NCBI GenBank assembly: GCA_965214415.1
Contig: CBDCBQ010000003.1
Coordinates: 2,418,001-2,482,000, forward strand
Reading direction: 5' to 3'
DNA length: 64,000 nucleotides
Source: RH-AL1 sp965214415
Lineage (GTDB): Bacteria > Pseudomonadota > Alphaproteobacteria > Rhizobiales > Beijerinckiaceae
The notes under the pieces are model-generated. The model had not been told where the DNA came from. It searched no databases and was given only the letters and a program-made list of their open reading frames with translations. How positions within the stretch are numbered: the stretch's first letter is position 1; each line of letters opens with the position of its first letter. Position numbers and translations under genes: made by a program. This document shows, piece after piece, positions 17,233-26,153 of this stretch.

Positions 17233-18630
17233 TCACGCTCGCCGCTCGATTGTCATCGGCAATCGTTCGCCGGGGCGCAGGCTGAGGCGGCAGCCTGGCT
17301 CGACGACCCAGCCGGCCCGCAGCCGCAGCCTAAACCGGCGCGCCAGTGTCGCGAGGCAGAGCGTCGCCTCCAGCAGGCCGAAGGCGGCGCCGGTGCAGAT
17401 GCGCGGGCCGATCGAGAACGGCACGTAGGTGTAGCGCGCCGGCGGCCCGCCGTCCGGCGGCAGGAAACGGTCCGGCTTGAACGCGTCGGGATCGTCCCAG
17501 AGCTTGCGGTGGCGGTGCATGATCCAGGCGTTGAGCACCACGAGGTCGCCCTTCTTGATGGGCTTCGCGCCGATGAACCCGTCCTGCATGACGGTGCGCC
17601 CCTGCAGCGGCACCGGCGGGTAGAGGCGCAGTGTCTCCTCGATGATCGCGCGGGTGAACGGCAGCTTGTCAAAGTCCGCATGGACGGCCGGCTCGTCACC
17701 CAGCGCGGCATCGACCTCGGCGTGGAGGCGGCGCTCGCTGTCCTCATCCTGCGAGAGAATGAACCAGGCCCAGGCGAGCGTGTTCGCGGTCGTCTCGTGG
17801 CCGGCCATGAACAGGACGGCGGCCTCGTTGCGCAGCGCCACCCGGTCCATCGCCGGCGCCTCGCCCGCCTCGACCGCCTCCCACATCGAGCGCAACACGG
17901 ACGCCTCGGGCTTGCCCTGCCCGGCGAGGACGTCGTCGATCAGCTCGCCCAGGACACCGTGGATGCGTTTCGCCGCCAGGTAGGTGCGCAGGCCCAAGAA
18001 CCGGGGCATCGACGGCGACAGGCCAAGGAACGAGAGAATGTCGGTCTGGCCGATCAGCGACTGGTAGACGCCGAACGCCGAGACAAGCCGCCGCGCCGCG
18101 TCCCGCCGGAGCTGGCGGCCGAAGATCGCCGCGCAGATGATGCCGGCGGTAAGCTCCGCCATCGACGCCAGCGCGTCGATCTCTTCGCCCGCGCGCCCCT
18201 CCCACTCCGCGCGCAGCGCCGCTGCACCCGCCGTGATCGCCGGCGTCAGGGCTGGCAGCTTCGAGATGTGCGTCGCCTGCGCGACGACGCGACGGCGGCC
18301 ACGCCACGTCTCGCCGTCGCTGATGAAAAGGCCGTCGCCGATCAGCGGTTCGAGCGCGAGGCGCTGCTGCGAGGTCTTGCGCTCGTAGGCGGCGCCGCCA
18401 TCGACGAACACCTGCTTCACGGCGTCAGGCGTCGTGATGATGTGGATGCGGCGGCGCAGCACGTTATAGGAGAAGCTGTTGATCTCGAACGTGAAATCGG
18501 GCCAAAGCGCGATCAGGTTCTTGCGCGCGGTCCACAGCAGGCCGATCGCCGACGCCGGCTTCAGCGGCCGTGCCGGATAGGGTGGCGTGTACAAACCGGC
18601 GGGTCTCCCTCGTCGCGGCGACCGTCGCAT
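17233..18630 (-). CDS. Cytochrome P450
   Basis: Heme-thiolate monooxygenase of 465 residues. Signatures present are the I-helix FMAGHETTANT, the K-helix EETLRL with its ExxR, the DPDAFKPDRF segment, and the heme loop FSIGPRICTG with the axial cysteine. The architecture without a membrane anchor and the overall phrases resemble bacterial class-CYP4/CYP102-like enzymes acting on fatty acyl or terpenoid chains, but the substrate cannot be read. It lies between dapE (45 bases upstream) and the acyltransferase (ten bases downstream). No ferredoxin or reductase gene is adjacent. The start is not certain: the ATG lacks a strong ribosome site. Confidence 0.93.
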   Translation of the reverse strand: MRRSPRRGRPAGLYTPPYPARPLKPASAIGLLWTARKNLIALWPDFTFEINSFSYNVLRRRIHIITTPDAVKQVFVDGGAAYERKTSQQRLALEPLIGDGLFISDGETWRGRRRVVAQATHISKLPALTPAITAGAAALRAEWEGRAGEEIDALASMAELTAGIICAAIFGRQLRRDAARRLVSAFGVYQSLIGQTDILSFLGLSPSMPRFLGLRTYLAAKRIHGVLGELIDDVLAGQGKPEASVLRSMWEAVEAGEAPAMDRVALRNEAAVLFMAGHETTANTLAWAWFILSQDEDSERRLHAEVDAALGDEPAVHADFDKLPFTRAIIEETLRLYPPVPLQGRTVMQDGFIGAKPIKKGDLVVLNAWIMHRHRKLWDDPDAFKPDRFLPPDGGPPARYTYVPFSIGPRICTGAAFGLLEATLCLATLARRFRLRLRAGWVVEPGCRLSLRPGERLPMTIERRA

Positions 18631-18675
18631 ATTCAGCCAACACGCGCGAGAGGCTGACGCGCGACGACCGATCTC

Positions 18676-19833
18676 TCAATCGAAATAGCGCTCGAGGATA
18701 CGCCGGTAGATCGCCGTCAGCGCGTCCAGCTCGGCAACCGGCACGCACTCGTCGACCATGTGCATCGTGTCGCCGACGAGACCCAGTTCGATCACAGGGC
18801 AATAGGCCTGGATGAAGCGCGCGTCCGACGTGCCGCCGCTGGTCGACAGCTCCGGGCGGCGGCCAGTCTCGGCCTCGACCGCATCCATCGCGAGGTCGGT
18901 GAAAGGCGACGTCGGCGTGACGAAGGACGGCGCGTTGAACGGCAGGAACTCGAGCGCCACGTCGGCGTCGCCCCTCGCCGCGCCTTGGTTGGCGGCGGCG
19001 GCGCGGGCGCGCAGCTCGGCCGCGAGCGTGGCATCGGTCCAGGTGTCGTTGAATCGGATGTTGAAGGCTGCCGTCGCCGTCGCCGGAATGACGTTGGCGG
19101 CGGCATTGCCGACGTCGATCGAGGTGATCTCGAGGTTCGAGGCATCGAACCGAGCGGTACCGGCGTCAAGGGGGGCCAGCAGCGCATCGAGCACGCGCAG
19201 CAGAGGCGGGATCGGGTTGGCGGCCTTGGCAGGATAGGCGACGTGCCCTTGCCGCCCGCGCGCGACCACGCGCCCGTTGAGCGAGCCGCGCCGACCGATC
19301 TTGATCAAGTCGCCGAGCTTTGCGCGGCTCGTCGGCTCGCCGACGATGCAATGGTCGAAGCGCTCGCCGCGCGCGGTCGCCCATTCGAGCACCTTGACCG
19401 TGCCGTTGATCGCCGGCCCCTCCTCGTCGCCGGTGATGAGAAACCCGATCGACCCCTTGGGCGCTCCATGCTCGGCGACGTAGCCGAGGGCGGCGGCGGC
19501 GAAGGCGGCGATGCCGCTCTTCATGTCCTGCGCGCCGCGCCCGTAGAGAATGCCGTCGGCGACATGTGCCTCGAAGGGGCCATGCCGCCACGCCTCCGCG
19601 GCCCCCGACGGCACCACGTCCGTGTGCCCCGCGAAGAGCAGGTGCGGCGCGCCGGTGCCGAGGCGCGCGTAAAGGTTGTCGACGTCCGGCGTGCCGGGCG
19701 TCGAGAACGTGACGCGATGGATCGCGAAGCCGGCGGCCGCGAGCGTGTCGGCGAGAATGCCGAGCGCACCGGCATCCGCCGGCGTCACCGACGGCTTGCG
19801 GATCAACGCCTGGGCGATCTCGAGGGCGGTCAT
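18676..19833 (-). CDS. dapE: Succinyl-diaminopimelate desuccinylase
   Basis: Zinc-dependent M20-family hydrolase that releases L,L-diaminopimelate, an intermediate of lysine and peptidoglycan synthesis. Length is 385 residues. The metal-binding motifs are in order: HTDVVPSG near residue 70, GRGAQDMKSG near 100, the catalytic TGDEEGPA near 135, and the C-terminal STSGGTSDARF with GLVGDTMHMVDE. It is first in a minus-strand run with a P450 and an acyltransferase, which probably reflects chance or shared read-through rather than a joint pathway. Confidence 0.95.
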   Translation of the reverse strand: MTALEIAQALIRKPSVTPADAGALGILADTLAAAGFAIHRVTFSTPGTPDVDNLYARLGTGAPHLLFAGHTDVVPSGAAEAWRHGPFEAHVADGILYGRGAQDMKSGIAAFAAAALGYVAEHGAPKGSIGFLITGDEEGPAINGTVKVLEWATARGERFDHCIVGEPTSRAKLGDLIKIGRRGSLNGRVVARGRQGHVAYPAKAANPIPPLLRVLDALLAPLDAGTARFDASNLEITSIDVGNAAANVIPATATAAFNIRFNDTWTDATLAAELRARAAAANQGAARGDADVALEFLPFNAPSFVTPTSPFTDLAMDAVEAETGRRPELSTSGGTSDARFIQAYCPVIELGLVGDTMHMVDECVPVAELDALTAIYRRILERYFD

Positions 19834-19956
19834 GCCACCCTAAGACGGCGCATCCCGCCCGCCCGTCAAGGGCAAGAGGCAGCCGACCCTTCAGTGACGG
19901 AGCCGCAACCTCTCAAGAAAAGACTTGGCCTGATTCTGGCACAACCGAACATCGCT

Positions 19957-19996
19957 ACGATCCCCCACGATCCGTCTTTCGTAGGATCGTCCTTTT
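19957..19996 (+). terminator. Repeat/stem-loop followed by a short T-run
   Basis: ACGATCC occurs twice in direct order (19957-19963 and 19967-19973) and once inverted (GGATCGT, 19984-19990), followed by CCTTTT. Either left copy can pair with the right one, giving a 7-bp stem. It lies between dapE and the Pr6Pr gene, which face away from each other, so it could be an attenuator for the membrane-protein gene or an operator rather than a plain terminator. Confidence 0.35.
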
Positions 19997-20068
19997 AGAG
20001 CGCTCTCCGCATTCCTCGCGGGCATTCCTCGCGGGACTGACGGGACGACGCGGAGCCATGGAGCAGAG

Positions 20069-20800
20069 ATGACGGTGAATACGAGCATCGCGCGAAGGAC
20101 GTTTCACCCGTCGCTTCCCAATCCGATAAAGCATGCCGTGGCTCTCGCCTCGCTGATCGCGATCCTCGGCTGGGGCGCTTTGATCATCGACGGCACGATC
20201 GTCATCCGCCGCAATCTTACCGAGGGAGACAGCCTGCCGCAGGCGCTGTTCCTGTGGTTTCGCTACTTCACGATCCTCACGAATATCGGCGTGGCGCTGC
20301 TCATGAGCATGACCGCCTACCAGCTGTACATGCGCCGGAAGCCGCCGTCCGCGGCTTGGCATGCCGCGGCGCTCGTCTACATTCTGGTCGTCGGCGCCAC
20401 GTACGAGGCGGTGCTGCGTACGTCGTGGATACCCCGCGGGATGGGCTTCGACACCGACCTCACCTTTCACGACATCGTGCCGATTCTGACGCTCGCCTTC
20501 TGGATCGGCTTCGCGCCGAAACGCGGCCTGAACCGCCGCTACCTGGCCCTGCTGATGATCTACCCGTCGATCTATTTCATCATCACGCTCGTCGCTGGCG
20601 CGATGGGCGAGCCATACCCCTACAGCTTTCTCGATGTGAGCAAGCTTGGGTATAAAACCGTCTCGATCGTCGGGGCGATATTCCTGCTCATGTACTATGC
20701 GCTGGGCATGGCGACCATCACCGCCTCGCGTCGGCGGCGGCTGGCGACACCGGCCACGCTGCTGCACGATCAGATGCACCCGGCCCGCGAAGGGCTTTGA
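20069..20800 (+). CDS. Pr6Pr-type six-helix membrane protein
   Basis: Integral membrane protein of 243 residues with six predicted helices, starting at about residues 22-44, 60-82, 97-115, 133-150, 165-185 and 205-225. It matches the Pr6Pr family (FAR-17a/AIG1-like) through WFRYFTILTNIGVAL, the VLRTSW segment and YPSIYF, plus the conserved GEPYPYSFLDV loop. No enzyme activity is established for bacterial members. It has its own upstream region of 235 bases and converges on the GGDEF/EAL gene with 22 bases between stops. Confidence 0.8.
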   Translation: MTVNTSIARRTFHPSLPNPIKHAVALASLIAILGWGALIIDGTIVIRRNLTEGDSLPQALFLWFRYFTILTNIGVALLMSMTAYQLYMRRKPPSAAWHAAALVYILVVGATYEAVLRTSWIPRGMGFDTDLTFHDIVPILTLAFWIGFAPKRGLNRRYLALLMIYPSIYFIITLVAGAMGEPYPYSFLDVSKLGYKTVSIVGAIFLLMYYALGMATITASRRRRLATPATLLHDQMHPAREGL

Positions 20801-20822
20801 CAGCCGCGAATAGCGCCAATCT

Positions 20823-22457
20823 TCAGTAGCGACCCGAGCCGCCGCGAGTGCCGCCGCGTTGCGGACGATTGATGCGGCCCCCCGAGACCGATGTGTCGCG
20901 TGTCTGTTCCTGAAGGAACATCGGCTTGGCGAAATAGAAGCCTTGCGCCACGTTGATCCGGGTCGCCGCCTGAAGGTAGGCTAGCTCCTCGAAGGTTTCG
21001 ACACCCTCGACCACGATCTTCATGTTGAGCGCATTGCCGAGCAGCTCGATGACCTTGAGGATCGTCTGATTGCGCGGCTTCTTGTGGATGTCGGTGATGA
21101 AGCAGCGGTCGACCTTCAGCTCGTCCGCGGTGATCTCCGCAAGTGCCGAGAGCGACGAATAGCCGACGCCGAAATCATCGATCGAGACACCGATGCCGTG
21201 CTCGCGCAACGTCGGAAGAACATTGGTCTGAAACTCGCCCGTTGACAGGAATGCCTCTTCCGTCAGCTCCAGCACGAAGCGCGACGGGTAGCCGGTCCGC
21301 ACGAGCCGCTCGACGAGCGCCTGCATGAAGTTGAGATCGGTCGCCTGGCGTGCCGCCACGTTGAGGCTGATCGAGGCGTTGGCGCCAAACGCGTCGTTGA
21401 TCTCATCGATCTGCTCGATGACCTGGGCGAACACGATCATCGAGATCTCGTCCATCAATCCCAGCTCGATCGCCAGCTTGATGAAGTCGCCGGGCGCGCG
21501 GATGATGCCGTTCTCGTCGCGCCAACGCAGCAGGACTTCCAGGCCGACAATCTCGTCGGTGCGGAAGTCCACCTTCGGTTGAAAGGCGCACAGGAAGCTG
21601 CGATCGCGGATCGCGAGACGCAACCGTTGTTCGACCTCCATGCGCGCCGTGGCCGCCTCGGACAGATTGGCGTCAAACAGCTGAATGCCGCCCTTGGCCG
21701 ATTCCTTGACGCGATACATCGCGCTGTCGGCGTTTGCGCGCAGCACCTCGTAGGTCTGCCCGTGCGCGGGATAGAGGCTGACGCCGATCGAGGCCGACGC
21801 GAAGATCTCGAAGCCGTCGATGAAGAACGGCTCGCGGAAGCGCGACGACAGGCGCTCGATCTCCGGCCCCACCTCCGTCGCCGCGGCGAGCGGCGCGGTG
21901 AGCAGGACGAATTCGTCGCCGCCCACCCGGGCCAACAGGTCGGTCGCGCGGGAATTCTCGGTGATGCGTCGCGCGATCTTGATCAGCAGCTGGTCGCCGA
22001 CGCCATGGCCGTAATAGTCGTTGATGAACTTGAAATTGTCGACGTCGATGAACGACAGCGCGAAGGGCAGCGCGCCCTCGGCGATCATCGCGTTGACGGT
22101 CTGCTGCATCAAGTTGGTCTTCGGCAGGCCGGTCAGATCGTCGAAGAAGGCACGCTTGGCGAGCTCGTCCTCGACGCGATTGCGCTCGGTGGCATCGGTG
22201 AGCGTGAGAACGTCGAAGCGCTCTCCGTCGACCTCGACGACGTGGCGAGCGGTTTCGATCGGCCGTCGCGACCGGTCATCGCCAGGGCTGGCGTCGGCAT
22301 CCTGGGCGAACGCGAGGGCGGCGGCATTGGCATAAAGGCTCGCGCCCGACGCGCGGTCGTAAATGGCCAGCCCCATCGGCACCTGCTCGAGAACCCGGGC
22401 GACAAGCTCGGCCTTGCGGCGTGCGGGATCGGCCGAGACGACGCGCGGGTCGGCCAT
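20823..22457 (-). CDS. PAS-GGDEF-EAL cyclic-di-GMP signalling protein
   Basis: Cyclic-di-GMP metabolic protein of 544 residues. Residues about 15-90 form a short PAS-like region, 105-265 a GGDEF domain with an intact VGGDEFVLL active site, and 280-520 an EAL domain. The EAL signature reads GLEVLLRW rather than EALLRW, but the key glutamate, the SLNVAARQ, DDFGVGYSS and EGVET motifs are present, so both activities are possible. No membrane helix is seen. The C-terminal tail is Arg/Gly-rich. The ATG used lies four bases after the HerA-like gene's stop, so the two are probably co-expressed; the frame is open further upstream inside that gene. Confidence 0.9.
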   Translation of the reverse strand: MADPRVVSADPARRKAELVARVLEQVPMGLAIYDRASGASLYANAAALAFAQDADASPGDDRSRRPIETARHVVEVDGERFDVLTLTDATERNRVEDELAKRAFFDDLTGLPKTNLMQQTVNAMIAEGALPFALSFIDVDNFKFINDYYGHGVGDQLLIKIARRITENSRATDLLARVGGDEFVLLTAPLAAATEVGPEIERLSSRFREPFFIDGFEIFASASIGVSLYPAHGQTYEVLRANADSAMYRVKESAKGGIQLFDANLSEAATARMEVEQRLRLAIRDRSFLCAFQPKVDFRTDEIVGLEVLLRWRDENGIIRAPGDFIKLAIELGLMDEISMIVFAQVIEQIDEINDAFGANASISLNVAARQATDLNFMQALVERLVRTGYPSRFVLELTEEAFLSTGEFQTNVLPTLREHGIGVSIDDFGVGYSSLSALAEITADELKVDRCFITDIHKKPRNQTILKVIELLGNALNMKIVVEGVETFEELAYLQAATRINVAQGFYFAKPMFLQEQTRDTSVSGGRINRPQRGGTRGGSGRY

Positions 22458-22461
22458 CGGC

Positions 22462-24222
22462 TCAGCGCCGCAGAAGCTGGTATTTGGCCTGATCGAGGCG
22501 GGCGCTGGCGCTGACGAGCGCATTGGGCTCGGGAGCCGCGGCTTGCGCCTGCTCATCCGTCCGTGGCTTGCGCTCGGTGGCGGCACGGCGCCAGCGATCG
22601 ACGACCTCCTGCACGAAGGCCGTGCCCGTCCGCGCGCCCGGACGCGTCGACCAGCTGCCGATCGCTTCGCTGCGTGGCAGGAGATGATCCGGCAAGGTGC
22701 GGAAGGTCATGCGCACGGGGAGCGGCACGCCCTCACCGATGCCGATCACTTCGCGGGTCGCCAGCGTCGGGATGAAGTCGAGCAGGTCGGCCGTGTCGTC
22801 GCTGACGGCGGAGCGCAGCAGGGCCTGGTCACGGTCGTTCGCCATGCGCATCGCGAACAGCGTCGCGCATTGCGAGATGATGGTCGGGTCGAGCTCGGCC
22901 GGGCGTTGCGAGACGAGGCCGAGGAAGACGCCGTACTTGCGGCCCTCCTTGGCGATCCGCGAAAGCGCGCGACGCGTCGGTCCAAAGCCGATCGAATGGT
23001 CGATCGAGGCGTAACGGTGCGCCTCCTCGCAGACGAACAGCAAGGGAATCGCGCCGTCGCTCCAAAGGCCGAAATCGAACGCGAGCCGACACAGGACCGA
23101 GACCACGGCATCCATCACCTCGACCGGCATGCCGGCGAGGTGCATCACGGTGATCGGCTTGCCCTGCATGTCAATCCGGAAGAGCTGGTTCAAGAGCTCC
23201 GCCATCGTGTCGCCGCCGACGTTGGCGTTCTCGAACATGAAGTCGTAGCGCGGATCGTTGCGGATCATCTCGATCCGGCCGATCAGCCGGTGATAATTCA
23301 TCCGCGACGAGCGGTTCTCGAGCTTGCCCATGCGCTCGTCGATGAGGGCGATGAGATCCTGCAGAAGGTAGGGAACCGGCGTATCGACGGTATAGCCTGT
23401 CGAGCGAGGATCGGCGCGTTTCAGCGTGCTGCGATCCGAATTCTTGTATTGCAGATACTGGGTCTTCGCGATTGGGATCAGCTCGGAGAGGATCTCGAGT
23501 TCCTCGTCGATACCCGGACGACCGCCGTAGATGACGTCGACCACCTCCTCGAAGTTGAAGAGCCAGAACGGCAGCTTTGAGGAACGCGGGTTGACCACGT
23601 TGGCGAGATCGCCGAAGCAGCGGCCGTACTCGTTGTGACCATCGAGCATGAAGATGCGAAGATCGGGGCGGACGGCGAGTATCTCGCGCAGAATGACGGC
23701 GACGCCGCTCGATTTGCCGACGCCGGTCGAGCCGAGAATGGCGAAATGGCGGGCGAGCATGTTGTCGACGTCGATGTAGGCCGGGATCGAGGGGTCGTGA
23801 TAGAGCTGCCCGATGGAGATCGAGCGCGTGCCGGGCGGGCCGTAGATCAGGCCGAACTCCTCGCGCGGCAGGATCTCGGCTGGGTGGCCGATGCTTGGAT
23901 AGACCGACAATCCACGGCGGAAGGCTGGGGCGCCGTCATTCCCGGCGCGGATCTCGCCGACCAGATCGACGCAGGCTTTCGCTCGAGTTGATCGCGCGGT
24001 ATCGGCCAACCCCTCGGCGCGCGACACCGCCGCGATCTCCGTGATCATGCCGACCAATCGCGCGTCGCCGACCGTGATTGCCAGGAAACTGCCGACAGTG
24101 GCGTGGCTCGGGGCGGCCCCGGCGAAAAGCTCGATCGAGGCGCGCGAGCCGCGCACCGACACGACATGCCCGATCGGCGCTGCGGCATCTGGCGTTTCCG
24201 CCAAGGAAAATGTCTGGTTCAA
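22462..24222 (-). CDS. HerA-like hexameric ATPase (DUF87)
   Basis: FtsK/HerA-superfamily DNA translocase of 586 residues. The N-terminal beta-barrel (HAS domain, about 10-100) is followed by Walker A LGSTGVGKSS, then a long insert, Walker B IPLLFVCEEAHRY, and a C-terminal RMANDRDQALL block with the arginine finger. HerA proteins usually act with a NurA nuclease in DNA end processing, but no nurA-like gene is in the window, so its partner is unknown. The frame is open to 24342, but TTG at 24222 is preceded by AGGACC at a proper distance and fits the domain start. The 212 bases upstream hold the promoter region shared with pcaF. Confidence 0.82.
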   Translation of the reverse strand: MNQTFSLAETPDAAAPIGHVVSVRGSRASIELFAGAAPSHATVGSFLAITVGDARLVGMITEIAAVSRAEGLADTARSTRAKACVDLVGEIRAGNDGAPAFRRGLSVYPSIGHPAEILPREEFGLIYGPPGTRSISIGQLYHDPSIPAYIDVDNMLARHFAILGSTGVGKSSGVAVILREILAVRPDLRIFMLDGHNEYGRCFGDLANVVNPRSSKLPFWLFNFEEVVDVIYGGRPGIDEELEILSELIPIAKTQYLQYKNSDRSTLKRADPRSTGYTVDTPVPYLLQDLIALIDERMGKLENRSSRMNYHRLIGRIEMIRNDPRYDFMFENANVGGDTMAELLNQLFRIDMQGKPITVMHLAGMPVEVMDAVVSVLCRLAFDFGLWSDGAIPLLFVCEEAHRYASIDHSIGFGPTRRALSRIAKEGRKYGVFLGLVSQRPAELDPTIISQCATLFAMRMANDRDQALLRSAVSDDTADLLDFIPTLATREVIGIGEGVPLPVRMTFRTLPDHLLPRSEAIGSWSTRPGARTGTAFVQEVVDRWRRAATERKPRTDEQAQAAAPEPNALVSASARLDQAKYQLLRR

Positions 24223-24434
24223 GAGATGGTCCTGATGCGATCGTATCGAGCTTCGTCGCTTAAGCTTATGAAAAGGTGTACGCGACGCCTCTGAGGCCAA
24301 CCAACCTGCCGTTGTGTGAGGTTTCCTGGCCCGTATCGCCACAAAGGGCGCGGTCTGGCCTCCAAGATCGGCTTGGTGGAGGATCGCCGCGGGCCTCCTA
24401 CCTAAGCAGGACGCTCTAGCTCGAAAGGACCGAT

Positions 24435-25637
24435 ATGATCGAGGCCTTCATCTGCGACGCCATCCGCACGCCGATCGGGCGCTACGCTGGCGCGTTGGCG
24501 GCCGTCCGTGCCGACGACCTCGCCGCCGTGCCCTTGAGAGCCCTGATGGCGCGAAACCCGAGCGCCGATTGGGCCGCCCTCGACGATGTCATCCTCGGCT
24601 GCGCCAATCAGGCGGGCGAGGACAACCGCAACATCGCGCGCATGGCGGTGCTGCTGGCGGGGCTCGACCCGGCGGTGGCCGGCGCGACGATCAATCGGCT
24701 CTGCGGCTCGGGCCTCAATGCGCTCGGCGTGGCGGCCGCCGCGATCAAGGCGGGCGACGGCGAGTTCTTTCTGGCCGGTGGCGTCGAGAGCATGAGCCGG
24801 GCGCCGTTCGTGATGGGCAAGGCGGATTCGCCATTCTCGCGGGCCGCCCAGATGTACGACACGACGATCGGCTGGCGTTTCGTCAACCCGGCGATGGAAG
24901 CGGCGTACGGCACCGATTCGATGCCCGAGACCGCCGAGAACGTGGCCGCCGATCACGGAATCCGGCGCGAGGATCAGGACAAGATGGTTCTGCGCAGCCA
25001 GGCACGCGCCGCCGCGGCCCAGAAATCGGGCCGCCTCGCCGCCGAGATCACGCCCGTGACGATCCCGCAGCGCAAGGGTGAGCCTCTCGTCGTCGATGCC
25101 GACGAGCACCCGCGCGGAACCACGATGGAGGCGCTCGCCGAGCTGAAGCCGATCGTGCGTCCCGGCGGCACGGTGACGGCCGGCAATGCCTCGGGTGTCA
25201 ACGACGGTGCCGCGGCGCTGATCGTCGCGTCGGAGGCCGCCGCGAAGCGCCACGGCCTGACGCCACGCGCCCGCGTGCTGGCGACGGCCGTGGCCGGCGT
25301 CGCGCCGCGCGTGATGGGCATCGGCCCGGTGCCGGCCTCGCGGAAGGCACTCGCTCGCGCCGGTCTTGCCATCGACCAGATGGACGTGGTCGAGCTGAAC
25401 GAGGCCTTTGCCGCGCAGGGCCTCGCGGTCTTGCGCGAACTCGGCCTGCCGGACGACGGTGAGCACATCAATCCCAACGGCGGCGCCATTGCCCTCGGCC
25501 ATCCGCTCGGCATGAGCGGCGCCCGTCTCGCGCTGACCGCGGTCGAGGAGTTGACCCGCCGCAAAGGTCGCTACGCGCTCTGCACCATGTGCATCGGCGT
25601 CGGCCAAGGGATCGCGATGGTGGTTGAGCGCGTCTAG
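24435..25637 (+). CDS. pcaF: 3-oxoadipyl-CoA / acetyl-CoA thiolase (PcaF-like)
   Basis: Thiolase of 400 residues. The catalytic cysteine lies in NRLCGSGLNA (about residue 90), with the conserved NEAFAAQ, GHPLGMSGAR and CTMCIGVGQG motifs. The DDVILGCANQAGEDNRN segment is typical of PcaF, the thiolase that splits 3-oxoadipyl-CoA to succinyl-CoA and acetyl-CoA at the end of the beta-ketoadipate pathway for aromatic breakdown. No other pca gene is nearby, so an ordinary acetoacetyl-CoA thiolase role cannot be excluded. A GAAAGGACC ribosome site precedes the ATG. Confidence 0.85.
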   Translation: MIEAFICDAIRTPIGRYAGALAAVRADDLAAVPLRALMARNPSADWAALDDVILGCANQAGEDNRNIARMAVLLAGLDPAVAGATINRLCGSGLNALGVAAAAIKAGDGEFFLAGGVESMSRAPFVMGKADSPFSRAAQMYDTTIGWRFVNPAMEAAYGTDSMPETAENVAADHGIRREDQDKMVLRSQARAAAAQKSGRLAAEITPVTIPQRKGEPLVVDADEHPRGTTMEALAELKPIVRPGGTVTAGNASGVNDGAAALIVASEAAAKRHGLTPRARVLATAVAGVAPRVMGIGPVPASRKALARAGLAIDQMDVVELNEAFAAQGLAVLRELGLPDDGEHINPNGGAIALGHPLGMSGARLALTAVEELTRRKGRYALCTMCIGVGQGIAMVVERV

Positions 25638-25673
25638 AGAGACGGGTCGCATCGTTTGGATCGAGCCGACTCG

Positions 25674-26153
25674 ATGGCGCCCCCCGCGCCGCTCATGCTG
25701 GCCCTCTACCAGCCCGACATCCCGCAGAACGCCGGCACGATGCTGCGCATGTGCGCCTGCCTCGACGTCGCGGCGGCGATCATCGAGCCCGCCGGCTTTC
25801 CGGTCAGCGACCGGCATTTTCGCCGCGCCGGCATGGACTACCTCGACGCCTTGACGATCGACCGACACGTTTCGTTCGCCGCCTTCGAAACGTGGCGCGC
25901 CGGCACCGGTCGACGCCTGGTCCTGCTGTCGACCAAGGCCGAGCTCGCCTATACCGCGTTCGCCTACCACCCCGACGACATCCTGCTCGTCGGACGCGAG
26001 TCGGCCGGCGTGCCGGAGGCCGTTCACGCGGCGGCGGACATTCGCGTCGTCATCCCGATCCGGCCGTCGTTGCGCTCGCTCAATGTCGCCGTCGCGGCCG
26101 CCCTCGTCGTCGGCGAGGCCTTGCGTCAAACCCGCGTCGGACCGGACGCCTGA
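25674..26153 (+). CDS. trmL: tRNA (cytidine/uridine-34 2'-O)-methyltransferase
   Basis: SPOUT-family enzyme that methylates the ribose of the wobble base of some leucine tRNAs. The sequence begins with LALYQPDIPQNAGTMLRMC, has FRRAGMDYLD, the knot motif LLVGRESAGVPE and the ending IPIRPSLRSLNVAVAAALVVGEALRQ, all hallmarks of TrmL. About 159 residues from this ATG. An in-frame TTG six codons upstream is possible. The stop overlaps the start of the next gene by one base (TGATG). It lies just after pcaF, with no functional link. Confidence 0.92.
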   Translation: MAPPAPLMLALYQPDIPQNAGTMLRMCACLDVAAAIIEPAGFPVSDRHFRRAGMDYLDALTIDRHVSFAAFETWRAGTGRRLVLLSTKAELAYTAFAYHPDDILLVGRESAGVPEAVHAAADIRVVIPIRPSLRSLNVAVAAALVVGEALRQTRVGPDA